Of a stretch of DNA of 64,000 bases, positions 26,835 through 38,759 are shown piece by piece. This DNA is from Osmia lignaria lignaria. Its lineage: Eukaryota > Arthropoda > Insecta > Hymenoptera > Megachilidae. The notes below the pieces were generated by a model, which made no database searches, was not told the DNA's origin, and saw nothing but the letters and a program-made list of their open reading frames with translations. A program made the translations under genes and the position numbers. Every line of letters begins with the position of its first letter. Position 1 is the first letter of the stretch. Location: NCBI RefSeq assembly GCF_051020975.1, contig NC_135032.1, forward strand, positions 434,001 through 498,000, in the 5' to 3' direction.

Positions 26835-27042
26835 TTGCAGAGTTATCTCAAAGAAAGGGGCCACGGTGTTTCTGTATCTCTAATATGTTGGTGCGGCTTC
26901 GGAACTTTTAAATATCTTGATATATCTCGAGAACTACGCCTCTGATCGAAAAATATCATAGAACATAAAAAGTAGGAAACTTAATTCTCTACAAAAAAGG
27001 TCTCTTAACATTTTGCCATAACTCGCTTCGTTTCCGAGACAT
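26835..27042 (+). repeat. 208-bp truncated unit, copy 1
   Basis: The sequence runs from GAGATATTTGCAGA directly into arm B (GTTATCTCAAAG), so 114 bp including arm A, the pyrimidine tract and the variable segment are missing. The breakpoints fall in the shared TGCAGA at the start of the two arms, which are 114 bp apart in a normal unit. It also carries TCTAATATGTTGG where other units have TCTATTATGTTGG. Confidence 0.95.
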
Positions 27043-30000
27043 TTGCAGATTTATCTCAAGGGAAGGGGCCTGACGGTCATATTTCGAGATATTTCTTCTT
27101 CTTGTTGTTCTTCTTCTGCACAGCTAAGCTGGAAGTGGCATTTGCGGCTCACACTAGTGCACAGTTATCTCAAAGAAAGGGGCCACGGTGTTTCTGTATC
27201 TCTATTATGTTGGTGCGGCTTCGGAACTTTTAAATATCTTGATATATCTCGAGAACTACGCATCTGATCAAAAAATATCATAGAACATGAAAAGTAGGAA
27301 ACCTAATTCTCTACAAAAAAGGTCTCTTAACATTTTGCCATAGCTCGCTTCGTTTCCGAGATATTTGCAGATTCAGCTCAAAGGAACTGGCCTGACGGAC
27401 ATATTTCGAGATATTTCTTCTTCTTGTTGTTCTTCCTCTGCACAGCTAAGCTGGAAGTGGCATTTGCAGCTCGCAATAGTGCAGAGTTATCTCAAAGAAA
27501 GGGGCCACGGTGTTTCTGTATCTCTATTATGTTGGTGCGGCTTCGGAACTTTTAAATATCTTGATATATCTCGAGAACTACGCATCTGATCAAAAAATAT
27601 CATAGAACATGGAAAGTAGGAAACTTAATTCTCTACAAAAAAGGTCTCTTAACATTTTGCCATAGCTCTCTTCGTTTCCGAGATATTTGCAGATTTATCT
27701 CAAGGGAAGGGGCCTGACGGACATATTTCGAGATATTTCTTCTTCTTGTTGTTCTTCTTCTGCACAGCTGAGCTGAAAGTGGCATTTGCAGGTCGCAATA
27801 GTGCAGAATTATCTCAAAGAAAGGGGCCACGGTGTTTCTGTATCTCCATTATGTTGGTGCGTCTTCGGAACTTTTAAATATCTCGATATATCTCGAAAAC
27901 TACGCATCTGATCAAAAAATATCATAGAACATGAAAAGTAGGAAACATAATTCTCTACAAAAAAGGTCTCTTAACATTTTGCCATAGCTCTCTTCGTTTC
28001 CGAGATATTTGCAGATTCAGCTCAAAGGAACTGGCCTGACGGACATATTTCGAGATATTTCTTCTTCTTGTTGTTCTTCTTCTGCACAGCTGAGCTGAAA
28101 GTGGCATTTGCAGGTCGCAATAGTGCAGAATTATCTCAAAGAAAGGGGCCACGGTGTTTCTGTATCTCTATTATGTTGGTGCGTCTTCGGAACTTTTAAA
28201 TATCTCGATATATCTCGAAAACTACGCTTCTGATCAAAAAATATCATAGAACATAAATTGTAGGAAACATAATTCTCTACAAAAAACGTCTCTTAACATT
28301 TTGCCATAGCTCGCTTCGTTTCCGAGATATTTGCAGATTCAGCTCAAAGGAACTGGCCTGACGGACATATTTCGAGATATTTCTTCTTCTTGTTGTTCTT
28401 CCTCTGCACAGCTAAGCTGGAAGTGGCATTTGCAGCTCGCAATAGTGCAGAGTTATCTCAAAGAAAGGGGCCACGGTGTTTCTGTATCTCTATTATGTTG
28501 GTGCGGCTTCGGAACTTTTAAATATCTCGATATATCTCGAAAACTACGCATCTGATCAAAAAATATCATAGAACATGAAAAGTAGGAAACATAATTCTCT
28601 ACAAAAAAGGTCTCTTAACATTTTGCCATAGCTCTCTTCGTTTCCGAGATATTTGCAGATTTATCTCAAGGGAAGGGGCCTGACGGACATATTTCGAGAT
28701 ATTTCTTCTTCTTGTTGTTCTTCTTCTGCACAGCTGAGCTGGAAGTGGCATTTGCAGGTCGCAATAGTGCAGAATTATCTCAAAGAAAGGGGCCACGGTG
28801 TTTCTGTATCTCTATTATGTTGGTGCGGCTTCGGAACTTTTAAATATCTCGATATATCTCGAAAACTACGCTTCTGATCAAAAAATTTCATAGAACATAA
28901 ATTGTAGCAAACAGAATTCTCTACAAAAAAGGTCTCTTAACATTTTGCCATAGCTCGCTTCGTTTCCGAGATATTTGCAGATATATCTCAAGGGAAGGGG
29001 CCTGACGGACATATTTCGAGATATTTCTTCTTCTTGTTGTTCTTCTTCTGCACAGCTAAACTGGAAGTGACATTTCCAGCTCGCAATCGTGCAGAGTTAT
29101 CTCAAAGAAAGGGGCCACGGTGTTTCTGTATCTCTATTATGTTGGTGCGGCTTCGGAACTTTTAAATATCTTGATATATCTCGAGAACTACGCCTCTGAT
29201 CGAAAAATATCATAGAACATAAAAAGTAGGAAACTTAATTCTCTACAAAAAAGGTCTCTTTACATTTTCCCATAGCTCGCTTCGTTTCCGAGATATTTGC
29301 AGATTTATCTCAAGGGAAGGGGCCTGACGGACATATTTCGAGATATTTCTTCTTCTTGTTGTTCTTCTTCTGCACAGCTATGCTGGAAGTGGCATTTGCA
29401 GCGCGCAATAGTGCAGAGTTATCTCAAAGAAACGGGCCACGGTGTTTCTGTATCTCTATTATGTTGGTGCGGCTTCGGAACTTTTAAATATCTTGATATA
29501 TCTCGAGAACTACGCATCTGATCAAAAAATATCATACTACATAAAAAGTAGGAAACTTAATTCTCTACAAGAAAGGTCTCTAAACATTTTGCCATAGCTC
29601 GCTTCGTTTCCGAGATATTTGCAGATTTATCTCAAGGGAAGGGGCCTGACGGACATATTTCGAGATATTTCTTCTTCTTGTTGTTCTTCTTCTGCACAGC
29701 TAAGCTGGAAGTGGCATTTGCAGCTCGCAATAGTGCAGAGTTATCTCAAAGAAAGGGGCCACGGTGTTTCTGTATCTCTATTATGTTGGTGCTGCTTCGG
29801 AACTTTTAAATATCTTGATATATCTCGAGAACTACGCATCTGATCAAAAAATATCATAGAACATAAAAAGTAGGAAACTTAATTCTCTACAAAAAAGGTC
29901 TCTTAACATTTTGCCATAACTCGCTTCGTTTCCGAGATATTTGCAGATTTATCTCAAGGGAAGGGGCCTAACGGACATATTTCCAGATATTTCTTCTTCT

Positions 30001-30262
30001 TGTTGTTCTTCTTCTGCACAGCTAAGCTGGAAGTGGCATTTGCAGCTCGCAATAGTGCAGAGTTATCTCAAAGAAAGGGGCCACGGTGTTTCTGTATCTC
30101 TATTATGTTGGTGCGGCTTCGGAACTTTTAAATATCTCGATATATCTCGAAAACTACGCTTCTGATCAAAAAATATCATAGAACGTAAATTGTAGGAAAC
30201 ATTATTCTCTACAAAAAAGGTCCCTTAACATTTTGCCATAGCTCGCTTCGTTTCCGAGATAT

Positions 30263-30579
30263 TTGCAGATTTATCTCAAGGGTCCTGATGGACATATTTC
30301 GAGATATTTCTTCTTCTTGTTGTTCTTCTTCTGCACAGCTAAACTGGAAGTGGCAGTTCCAGCTCGCAATCGTGCAGAGTTATCTCAAAGAAAGGGGCCA
30401 CGGTGTTTCTGTATCTCTATTATGTTGGTGCGGCTTCGGAACTTTTAAATATCTTGATATATCTCGAGAACTACGCATCTGATCAAAAAATATCATACTA
30501 CATAAAAAGTAGGAAACTTATTTCTCTACAAGAAAGGTCTCTAAACATTTTGCCATAGCTCGCTTCGTTTCCGAGATAT
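30263..30579 (+). repeat. 317-bp unit with 5-bp deletion, copy 2
   Basis: This has the same 5-bp loss and the same TGGCAGTTCCAG change as the unit at 25552. Sharing two rare changes means the two units descend from one mutated ancestor that was copied. It is followed by a GAGATACTTC unit and then by the second 208-bp unit. Confidence 0.9.
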
Positions 30580-30901
30580 TTGCAGATTTATCTCAAGGGA
30601 AGGGGCCTGACGGACATATTTCGAGATACTTCTTCTTCTTGTTGTTCTTCTTCTGCACAGCTAAGCTGGAAGTGGCATTTGCAGCTCGCAATAGTGCAGA
30701 GTTATCTCAAAGAAAGGGGCCACGGTGTTTCTGTATCTCTATTATGTTGGTGCGGCTTCGGAACTTTTAAATATCTCGATATATCTCGAAAACTACGCTT
30801 CTGATCAAAAAATATCATAGAACGTAAATTGTAGGAAACATTATTCTCTACAAAAAAGGTCCCTTAACATTTTGCCATAGCTCGCTTCGTTTCCGAGATA
30901 T

Positions 30902-31109
30902 TTGCAGAGTTATCTCAAAGAAAGGGGCCACGGTGTTTCTGTATCTCTAATATGTTGGTGCGGCTTCGGAACTTTTAAATATCTTGATATATCTCGAGAA
31001 CTACGCCTCTGATCGAAAAATATCATAGAACATAAAAAGTAGGAAACTTAATTCTCTACAAAAAAGGTCTCTTAACATTTTGCCATAGCTCGCTTCGTTT
31101 CCGAGATAT
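30902..31109 (+). repeat. 208-bp truncated unit, copy 2
   Basis: This has the same 114-bp deletion and the same TCTAATATG change as the unit at 26835, with the same downstream linker (GATCGAAAAATATC). The order '5-bp-deleted unit, GAGATACTTC unit, 208-bp unit' matches the first copy, except that the first copy has two extra units (644 bp) in the middle. Confidence 0.95.
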
Positions 31110-32397
31110 TTGCAGATTCAGCTCAAAGGAACTGGCCTGACGGACATATTTCGAGATATTTCTTCTTCTTGTTGTTCTTCCTCTGCACAGCTAAGCTGGC
31201 AGTGGCATTTGCAGCTCGCAATAGTGCAGAGTTATCTCAAAGAAAGGGGCCACGGTGTTTCTGTATCTCTATTATGTTGGTGCGGCTTCGGAACTTTTAA
31301 ATATCTTGATATATCTCGAGAACTACGCATCTGATCAAAAAATATCATAGAACATGAAAAGTAGGAAACATAATTCTCTACAAAAAAGGTCTCTTAACAT
31401 TTTGCCATAGCTCTCTTCGTTTCCGAGATATTTGCAGATTCAGCTCAAAGGAACTGGCCTGACGGACATATTTCGAGATATTTCTTCTTCTTGTTGTTCT
31501 TCTTCTGCACAGCTGAGCTGAAAGTGGCATTTGCAGGTCGCAATAGTGCAGAATTATCTCAAAGAAAGGGGCCACGGTGTTTCTGTATCTCTATTATGTT
31601 GGTGCGTCTTCGGAACTTTTAAATATCTCGATATATCTCGAAAACTACGCTTCTGATCAAAAAATATCATAGAACATAAAGTGTAGGAAACATAATTCTC
31701 TACAAAAAACGTCTCTCAACATTTTGCCATAGCTCGCTTCGTTTCCGAGATATTTGCAGATTCAGCTCAAAGGAACTGGCCTGACGGACATATTTCGAGA
31801 TATTTCTTCTTCTTGTTGTTCTTCCTCTGCACAGCTAAGCTGGAAGTGGCATTTGCAGCTCGCAATAGTGCAGAGTTATCTCAAAGAAAGGGGCCACGGT
31901 GTTTCTGTATCTCTATTATGTTGGTGCGGCTTCGGAACTTTTAAATATCTCGATATATCTCGAAAACTACGCATCTGATCAAAAAATATCATAGAACATG
32001 AAAAGTAGGAAACATAATTCTCTACAAAAAAGGTCTCTTAACATTTTGCCATAGCTCTCTTCGTTTCCGAGATATTTGCAGATTTATCTCAAGGGAAGGG
32101 GCCTGACGGACATATTTCGAGATATTTCTTCTTCTTGTTGTTCTTCTTCTGCACAGCTGAGCTGGAAGTGGCATTTGCAGGTCGCAATAGTGCAGAATTA
32201 TCTCAAAGAAAGGGGCCACGGTGTTTCTGTATCTCTATTATGTTGGTGCGGCTTCGGAACTTTTAAATATCTCGATATATCTCGAAAACTACGCTTCTGA
32301 TCAAAAAATATCATAGAACGTAAATTGTAGGAAACATTATTCTCTACAAAAAAGGTCCCTTAACATTTCGCCATAGCTCGCTTCGTTTCCGAGATAT

Positions 32398-35295
32398 TTG
32401 CAGATTTATCTCAAGGGAAGGGGCCTGTCGGACATATTTCGAGATATTTCTTCTTCTTGTTGTTCTTCTTCTGCACAGCTAAGCTGGAAGTGGCATTTGC
32501 GGCTCGCACTAGTGCAGAGTTATCTGAAAGAAAGGGGCCACGGTGTTTCTGTATCTCTATTATGTTGGTGCGGCTTCGGAACTTTTAAATATCTCGATAT
32601 ATCTCGAAAACTACGCTTCTGATCAAAAAATTTCATAGAACATAAATTGTAGCAAACAGAATTCTCTACAAAAAAGGTCTCTTAACATTTTGCCATAGCT
32701 CGCTTCGTTTCCGAGATATTTGCAGATATATCTCAAGGGAAGGGGCCTGACGGACATATTTCGAGATATTTCTTCTTCTTGTTGTTCTTCTTCTGCACAG
32801 CTAAACTGGAAGTGACATTTCCAGCTCGCAATCGTGCAGAGTTATCTCAAAGAAAGGGGCCACGGTGTTTCTGTATCTCTATTATGTTGGTGCGGCTTCG
32901 GAACTTTTAAATATCTTGATATATCTCGAGAACTACGCCTCTGATCGAAAAATATCATAGAACATAAAAAGTAGGAAACTTAATTCTCTACAAAAAAGGT
33001 CTCTTTACATTTTCCCATAGCTCGCTTCGTTTCCGAGATATTTGCAGATTTATCTCAAGGGAAGGGGCCTGACGGACATATTTCGAGATATTTCTTCTTC
33101 TTGTTGTTCTTCTTCTGCACAGCTAAGCTGGAAGTGGCATTTGCAGCGCGCAATAGTGCAGAGTTATCTCAAAGAAACGGGCCACGGTGTTTCTGTATCT
33201 CTATTATGTTGGTGCGGCTTCGGAACTTTTAAATATCTTGATATATCTCGAGAACTACGCATCTGATCAAAAAATATCATACTACATAAAAAGTAGGAAA
33301 CTTAATTCTCTACAAGAAAGGTCTCTAAACATTTTGCCATAGCTCGCTTCGTTTCCGAGATATTTGCAGATTTATCTCAAGGGAAGGGGCCTGACGGACA
33401 TATTTCGAAATATTTCTTCTTCTTGTTGTTCTTCTTCTGCACAGCTAAGCTGGAAGTGGCATTTGCAGCTCGCAATAGTGCAGAGTTATCTCAAAGAAAG
33501 GGGCCACGGTGTTTCTGTATCTCTATTATGTTGGTGCTGCTTCGGAACTTTTAAATATCTTGATATATCTCGAGAACTACGTATCTGATCAAAAAATATC
33601 ATAGAACATAAAAAGTAGGAAACTTAATTCTCTACAAAAAAGGTCTCTTAACATTTTGCCATAACTCGCTTCGTTTCCGAGATATTTGCAGATTTATCTC
33701 AAGGGAAGGGGCCTAACGGACATATTTCCAGATATTTCTTCTTCTTGTTGTTCTTCTTCTGCACAGCTGAGCTGGAAGTGGCATTTGCAGCGCGCAATAG
33801 TGCAGAGTTATCTCAAAGGAAGGGGCCACGGTGTTTCTGTATCTCTATTATATTGGTGCGGCTTCGGAACTTTTAAATATCTCGATATATCTCGAAAACT
33901 ACGCTTCTAATCAAAAAATATCATAGAACGTAAATTGTAGGAAACATTATTCTCTACAAAAAAGGTCTCTTAACATTTTGCCATAGCTCGCTTCGTTTCC
34001 GAGATATTTGCAGATTTATCTCAAGGGAAGGGGCCTGACGGACATATTTCGAGATATTTCTTCTTCTTGTTGTTCTTCTTCTGCACAGCTAAGCTGGAAG
34101 TGGCATTTGCAGCGCGCGATAGTGCAGAGTTATCTCAAAGAAACGGGCCACGGTGTTTCTGTATCTCTATTATGTTGGTGCGGCTTCGGAACTTTTAAAT
34201 ATCTTGATATATCTCGAGAACTACGCATCTGATCAAAAAATATCATACTACATAAAAAGTAGGAAACTTAATTCTCTACAAGAAAGGTCTATAAACATTT
34301 TGCCATAGCTCGCTTCGTTTCCGAGATATTTGCAGATTTATCTCAAGGGAAGGGGCCTGACGGACATATTTCGAGATATTTCTTCTTCTTGTTGTTCTTC
34401 TTCTGCACAGCTAAGCTGGAAGTGGCATTTGCAGCTCGCAATAGTGCAGAGTTATCTCAAAGAAAGGGGCCACGGTGTTTCTGTATCTCTATTATGTTGG
34501 TGCTGCTTCGGAACTTTTAAATATCTTGATATATCTCGAGAACTACGCATCTGATCAAAAAATATCATAGAACATAAAAAGTAGGAAACTTAATTCTCTA
34601 CAAAAAAGGTCTCTTAACATTTTGCCATAGCTCGCTTCGTTTCCGAGATATTTGCAGATTTATCTCAAGGGAAGGGGCCTAACGGACATATTTCCAGATA
34701 TTTCTTCTTCTTGTTGTTCTTCTTCTGCACAGCTGAGCTGGAAGTGGCATTTGCAGGTCGCAATAGTGCAGAGTTATCTCAAAGAAAGGGGCCACGGTGT
34801 TTCTGTATCTCTATTATGTTGGTGCGGCTTCGGAACTTTTAAATATCTCGATATATCTCGAAAACTACGCTTCTGATCAAAAAATATCATAGAACGTAAA
34901 TTGTAGGAAACATTATTCTCTACAAAAAAGGTCTCTTAACATTTTGCCATAGCTCGCTTCGTTTCCGAGATATTTGCAGATTTATCTCAAGGGAAGGGGC
35001 CTGACGGACATATTTCGAGATATTTCTTCTTCTTGTTGTTCTTCTTCTGCACAGCTAAGCTGGAAGTGGCATTTGCAGCTCGCAATAGTGCAGAGTTATC
35101 TCAAAGAGAGGGGCCACGGTGTTTCTGTATCTCTATTATGTTGGTGCGGCTTCGGAACTTTTAACTATCTTGATATATCTCGAGAACTACGCATCTGATC
35201 AAAAAATATCATAGAAGATAAAAAGTAGGAAACATAATTCTCTACAAAAAAGGTCTCTTAACATTTTGCCATAGCTCGCTTCGTTTCCGAGATAT
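32398..35295 (+). repeat. Array block 4 (B): nine-unit group
   Basis: The order of unit markers is: S-type with TCTGAAAG, then GGAAGTGACATTTCC, then TCAAAGAAACGG, then GTGCTGCTTCGG, then TTTCCAGATA with TCAAAGGAAGG, then a repeat of the last three themes, and finally TTTTAACTATC. Nearly the same series appears in the expanded block at 46882-59439, which shows the two are related by duplication. Confidence 0.8.
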
Positions 35296-38074
35296 TTGCA
35301 GATATATCTCAAGGGAAGGGGCCTGACGGACATATTTCGAGATATTTCTTCTTCTTGTTGTTCTTCTTCTGCACAGCTAAGCTGGAAGTGGCATTTGCGG
35401 CTCGCACTGGTGCAGAGTTATCTCAAAGAAAGGGGCCACGGTGTTTCTGTATCCCTATTATGTTGGTGCGGCTTCGGAACTTTTAAATATCTCGATATAT
35501 CTCGAAAACTACGCTTCTCATCAAAAAATATCATAGAACATAAATTGTAGGAAACTTAATTCTCTACAAAAAAGGTCTCTTAACATTTTGCCATAGCTCT
35601 CTTCGTTTCCGAGATATTTGCAGATTTATCTCAAGGGAAGGGGCCTGACGGACATATTTCGAGATATTTCTTCTTCTTGTTGTTCTTCTTCTGCACAGCT
35701 AAGCTGGAAGTGGCATGTGCAGCTCGCAATAGTGCAGAGTTGTCTCAAAGAAAGGGGCCACGGTGTTTCTGTATCTCTATTATGTTGGTGCGGCTTCGGA
35801 ACTATTAAATATCTTGATATATCTCGAGAACTACGCATCTGATCAAAAAATATCATAGAACATAAAAAGTAGGAAACTTAATTCTCTACAAAAAAGGTCT
35901 CTTAACATTTTGCCATAGCTCGCTTCGTTTCCGAGATATTTGCAGATTTATCTCAAGGGAAGGGGCCTGTCGGACATATTTCGAGATATTTCTTCTTCTT
36001 GTTGTTCTTCTTCTGCACAGCTAAGCTGGAAGTGGCATTTGCGGCTCGCACTAGTGCAGAGTTATCTCAAAGAAAGGGGCCACGGTGTTTCTGTATCTCT
36101 ATTATGTTGGTGCGGCTTCGGAACTTTTAAATATCTCGATATATCTCGAAAACTACGCTTCTGATCAAAAAATATCATAGAACATAAATTGTAGGAAACA
36201 TAATTCTCTACAAAAAAGGTCTCTTAACATTTTGCCATAGCTCGCTTCGTTTCCGAGATATTTGCAGATATATCTCAAGGGAAGGGGCCTGACGGACATA
36301 TTTCGAGATATTTCTTCTTCTTGTTGTTCTTCTTCTGCACAGCTAAGCTGGAAGTGGCATTTGCGGCTCGCACTAGTGCAGAGTTATCTCAAAGAAACGG
36401 GCCACGGTGTTTCTGTATCTCTATTATGTTGGTGCGGCTTCGGAACTATTAAATATCTTGATATATCTCGAGAACTACGCATCTGATCAAAAAATATCAT
36501 AGAACATAAAAAGTAGGAAACTTAATTCTCTACAAAAAAGGTCTCTTAACATTTTGCCATAGCTCGCTTCGTTTCCGAGATATTTGCAGATTTATCTCAA
36601 GGGAAGGGGCCTGTCGGACATATTTCGAGATATTTCTTCTTCTTGTTGTTCTTCTTCTGCACAGCTAAGCTGGAAGTGGCATTTGCGGCTCGCACTAGTG
36701 CAGAGTTATCTCAAAGAAAGGGGCCACGGTGTTTCTGTATCTCTATTATGTTGGTGCGGCTTCGGAACTTTTAAATATCTCGATATATCTCGAAAACTAC
36801 GCTTCTGATCAAAAAATATCATAGAACATAAATTGTAGGAAACATAATTCTCTACAAAAAAGGTCTCTTAACATTTTGCCATAGCTCGCTTCGTTTCCGA
36901 GATATTTGCAGATATATCTCAAGGGAAGGGGCCTGACGGACATATTTCGAGATATTTCTTCTTCTTGTTGTTCTTCTTCTGCACAGCTAAGCTGGAAGTG
37001 GCATTTGCGGCTCGCACTAGTGCAGAGTTATCTCAAAGAAAGGGGCCACGGTGTTTCTGTATCCCTATTATGTTGGTGCGGCTTCGGAACTTTTAAATAT
37101 CTCGATATATCTCGAAAACTACGCTTCTGATCAAAAAATATCATAGAACATAAATTGTAGGAAACTTAATTCTCTACAAAAAATGTCTCTTAACATTTTG
37201 CCATAGCTCTCTTCGTTTCCGAGATATTTGCAGATTTATCTCAAGGGAAGGGGCCTGACGGACATATTTCGAGATATTTCTTCTTCTTGTTGTTCTTCTT
37301 CTGCACAGCTAAGCTGGAAGTGGCATTTGCAGCTCGCAATAGTGCAGAGTTATCTCAAAGAAAGGGGCCACTGTGTTTCTGTATCTCTATTATGTTGGTG
37401 CGGCTTCGGAACTTTTAAATATCTTGATATATCTCGAGAACTACGCATCTGATCAAAAAATATCATAGAACATAAAAAGTAGGAAACTTAATTCTCTACA
37501 AAAAAGGTCTCTTAACATTTTGCCATAGCTCCCTTCGTTTCCGAGATATTTGCAGATTTATCTCAAGGGAAGGGGCCTGACGGACATATTTCGAGATATT
37601 TCTTCTTCTTGTTGTTCTTCTTCTGCACAGCTAAGCTGGAAGTGGCATTTGCGGCTCGCACTAGTGCAGAGTTATCTCAAAGAAAGGGGCCACGGTGTTT
37701 CTGTATCTCTATTATGTTGGTGCGGCTTCGGAACTTTTAAATATCTCGATATATCTCGAAAACTACGCTTCTGATCAAAAAATATCATAGAACATAAATT
37801 GTAGGAAACAGAATTCTCTACAAAAAAGGTCTCTTAACATTTTGCCATAGCTCGCTTCGTTTCCGAGATATTTGCAGATATATCTCAAGGGAAGGGGCCT
37901 GACGGACATATTTCGAGATATTTCTTCTTCTTGTTGTTCTTCTTCTGCACAGCTAAGCTGGAAGTGGCATTTACAGCTCGCAATAGTGCAGAGTTATCTC
38001 AAAGAAAGGGGCCACGGTGTTTCTGTATCTCTATTATGTTGGTGCGGCTTCGGAACTTTTAAATATCTCGATAT

Positions 38075-38759
38075 ATCTCGAAAACTACGCTTCTGATCAA
38101 AAAATATCATAGAACATAAATTGTAGGAAACATAATTCTCTATAAAAAACGTCTCTTAACATTTTGCCATAGCTCGCTTCGTTTCCGAGATATTTGCAGA
38201 TATATCTCAAGGGAAGGGGCCTGACGGACATATTTCGAGATATTTCTTCTTCTTGTTGTTCTTCTTCTGCACAGCTAAACTGGAAGTGGCATTTCCAGCT
38301 CGCAATCGTGCAGAGTTATCTCAAAGAAAGGGGCCACGGTGTTTCTGTATCTCTATTATGTTGGTGCGGCTTCGGAACTTTTAAATATCTCGATACATCT
38401 CGAAAACTACGCTTCTGATCAAAAAATATCATAGAACATAAATTGTAGGAAACATAATTCTCTATAAAAAACGTCTCTTAACATTTTGCCATAGCTCGCT
38501 TCGTTTCCGAGATATTTGCAGATATATCTCAAGGGAAGGGGCCTGACGGACATATTTCGAGATATTTCTTCTTCTTGTTGTTCTTCTTCTGCACAGCTAA
38601 ACTGGAAGTGGCATTTCCAGCTCGCAATCGTGCAGAGTTATCTCAAAGAAAGGGGCCACGGTGTTTCTGTATCTCTATTATGTTGGTGCGGCTTCGGAAC
38701 TTTTAAATATCTCGATACATCTCGAAAACTACGCTTCTGATCAAAAAATATCATAGAAC
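38075..38759 (+). repeat. Recent duplication of one unit
   Basis: Positions 38075-38437 and 38397-38759 match at an offset of 322 bp with no difference that I can find over 363 bp. They share rare changes (CGATACATCTCG, CTCTATAAAAAACG, GGCATTTCCAGC). The match ends at 38074/38396 (T versus C) and 38438/38760 (A versus C). Confidence 0.85.

Larger units (their letters stand above)
23298..32397 (+). repeat. Array block 3 (A): V/Q-type units with length variants
   Basis: V-type units (GGGTCCTGATGG) alternate with units having GCAGCTCGCAATAG and, in places, GAGATACTTC. Linkers of the form CATACTACATAAAAAGTAGG with ACAAGAAAGG are characteristic. The block holds the first length changes in the window: two 317-bp and two 208-bp units. 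A related but shorter block lies at 43021-46881. Confidence 0.75.
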
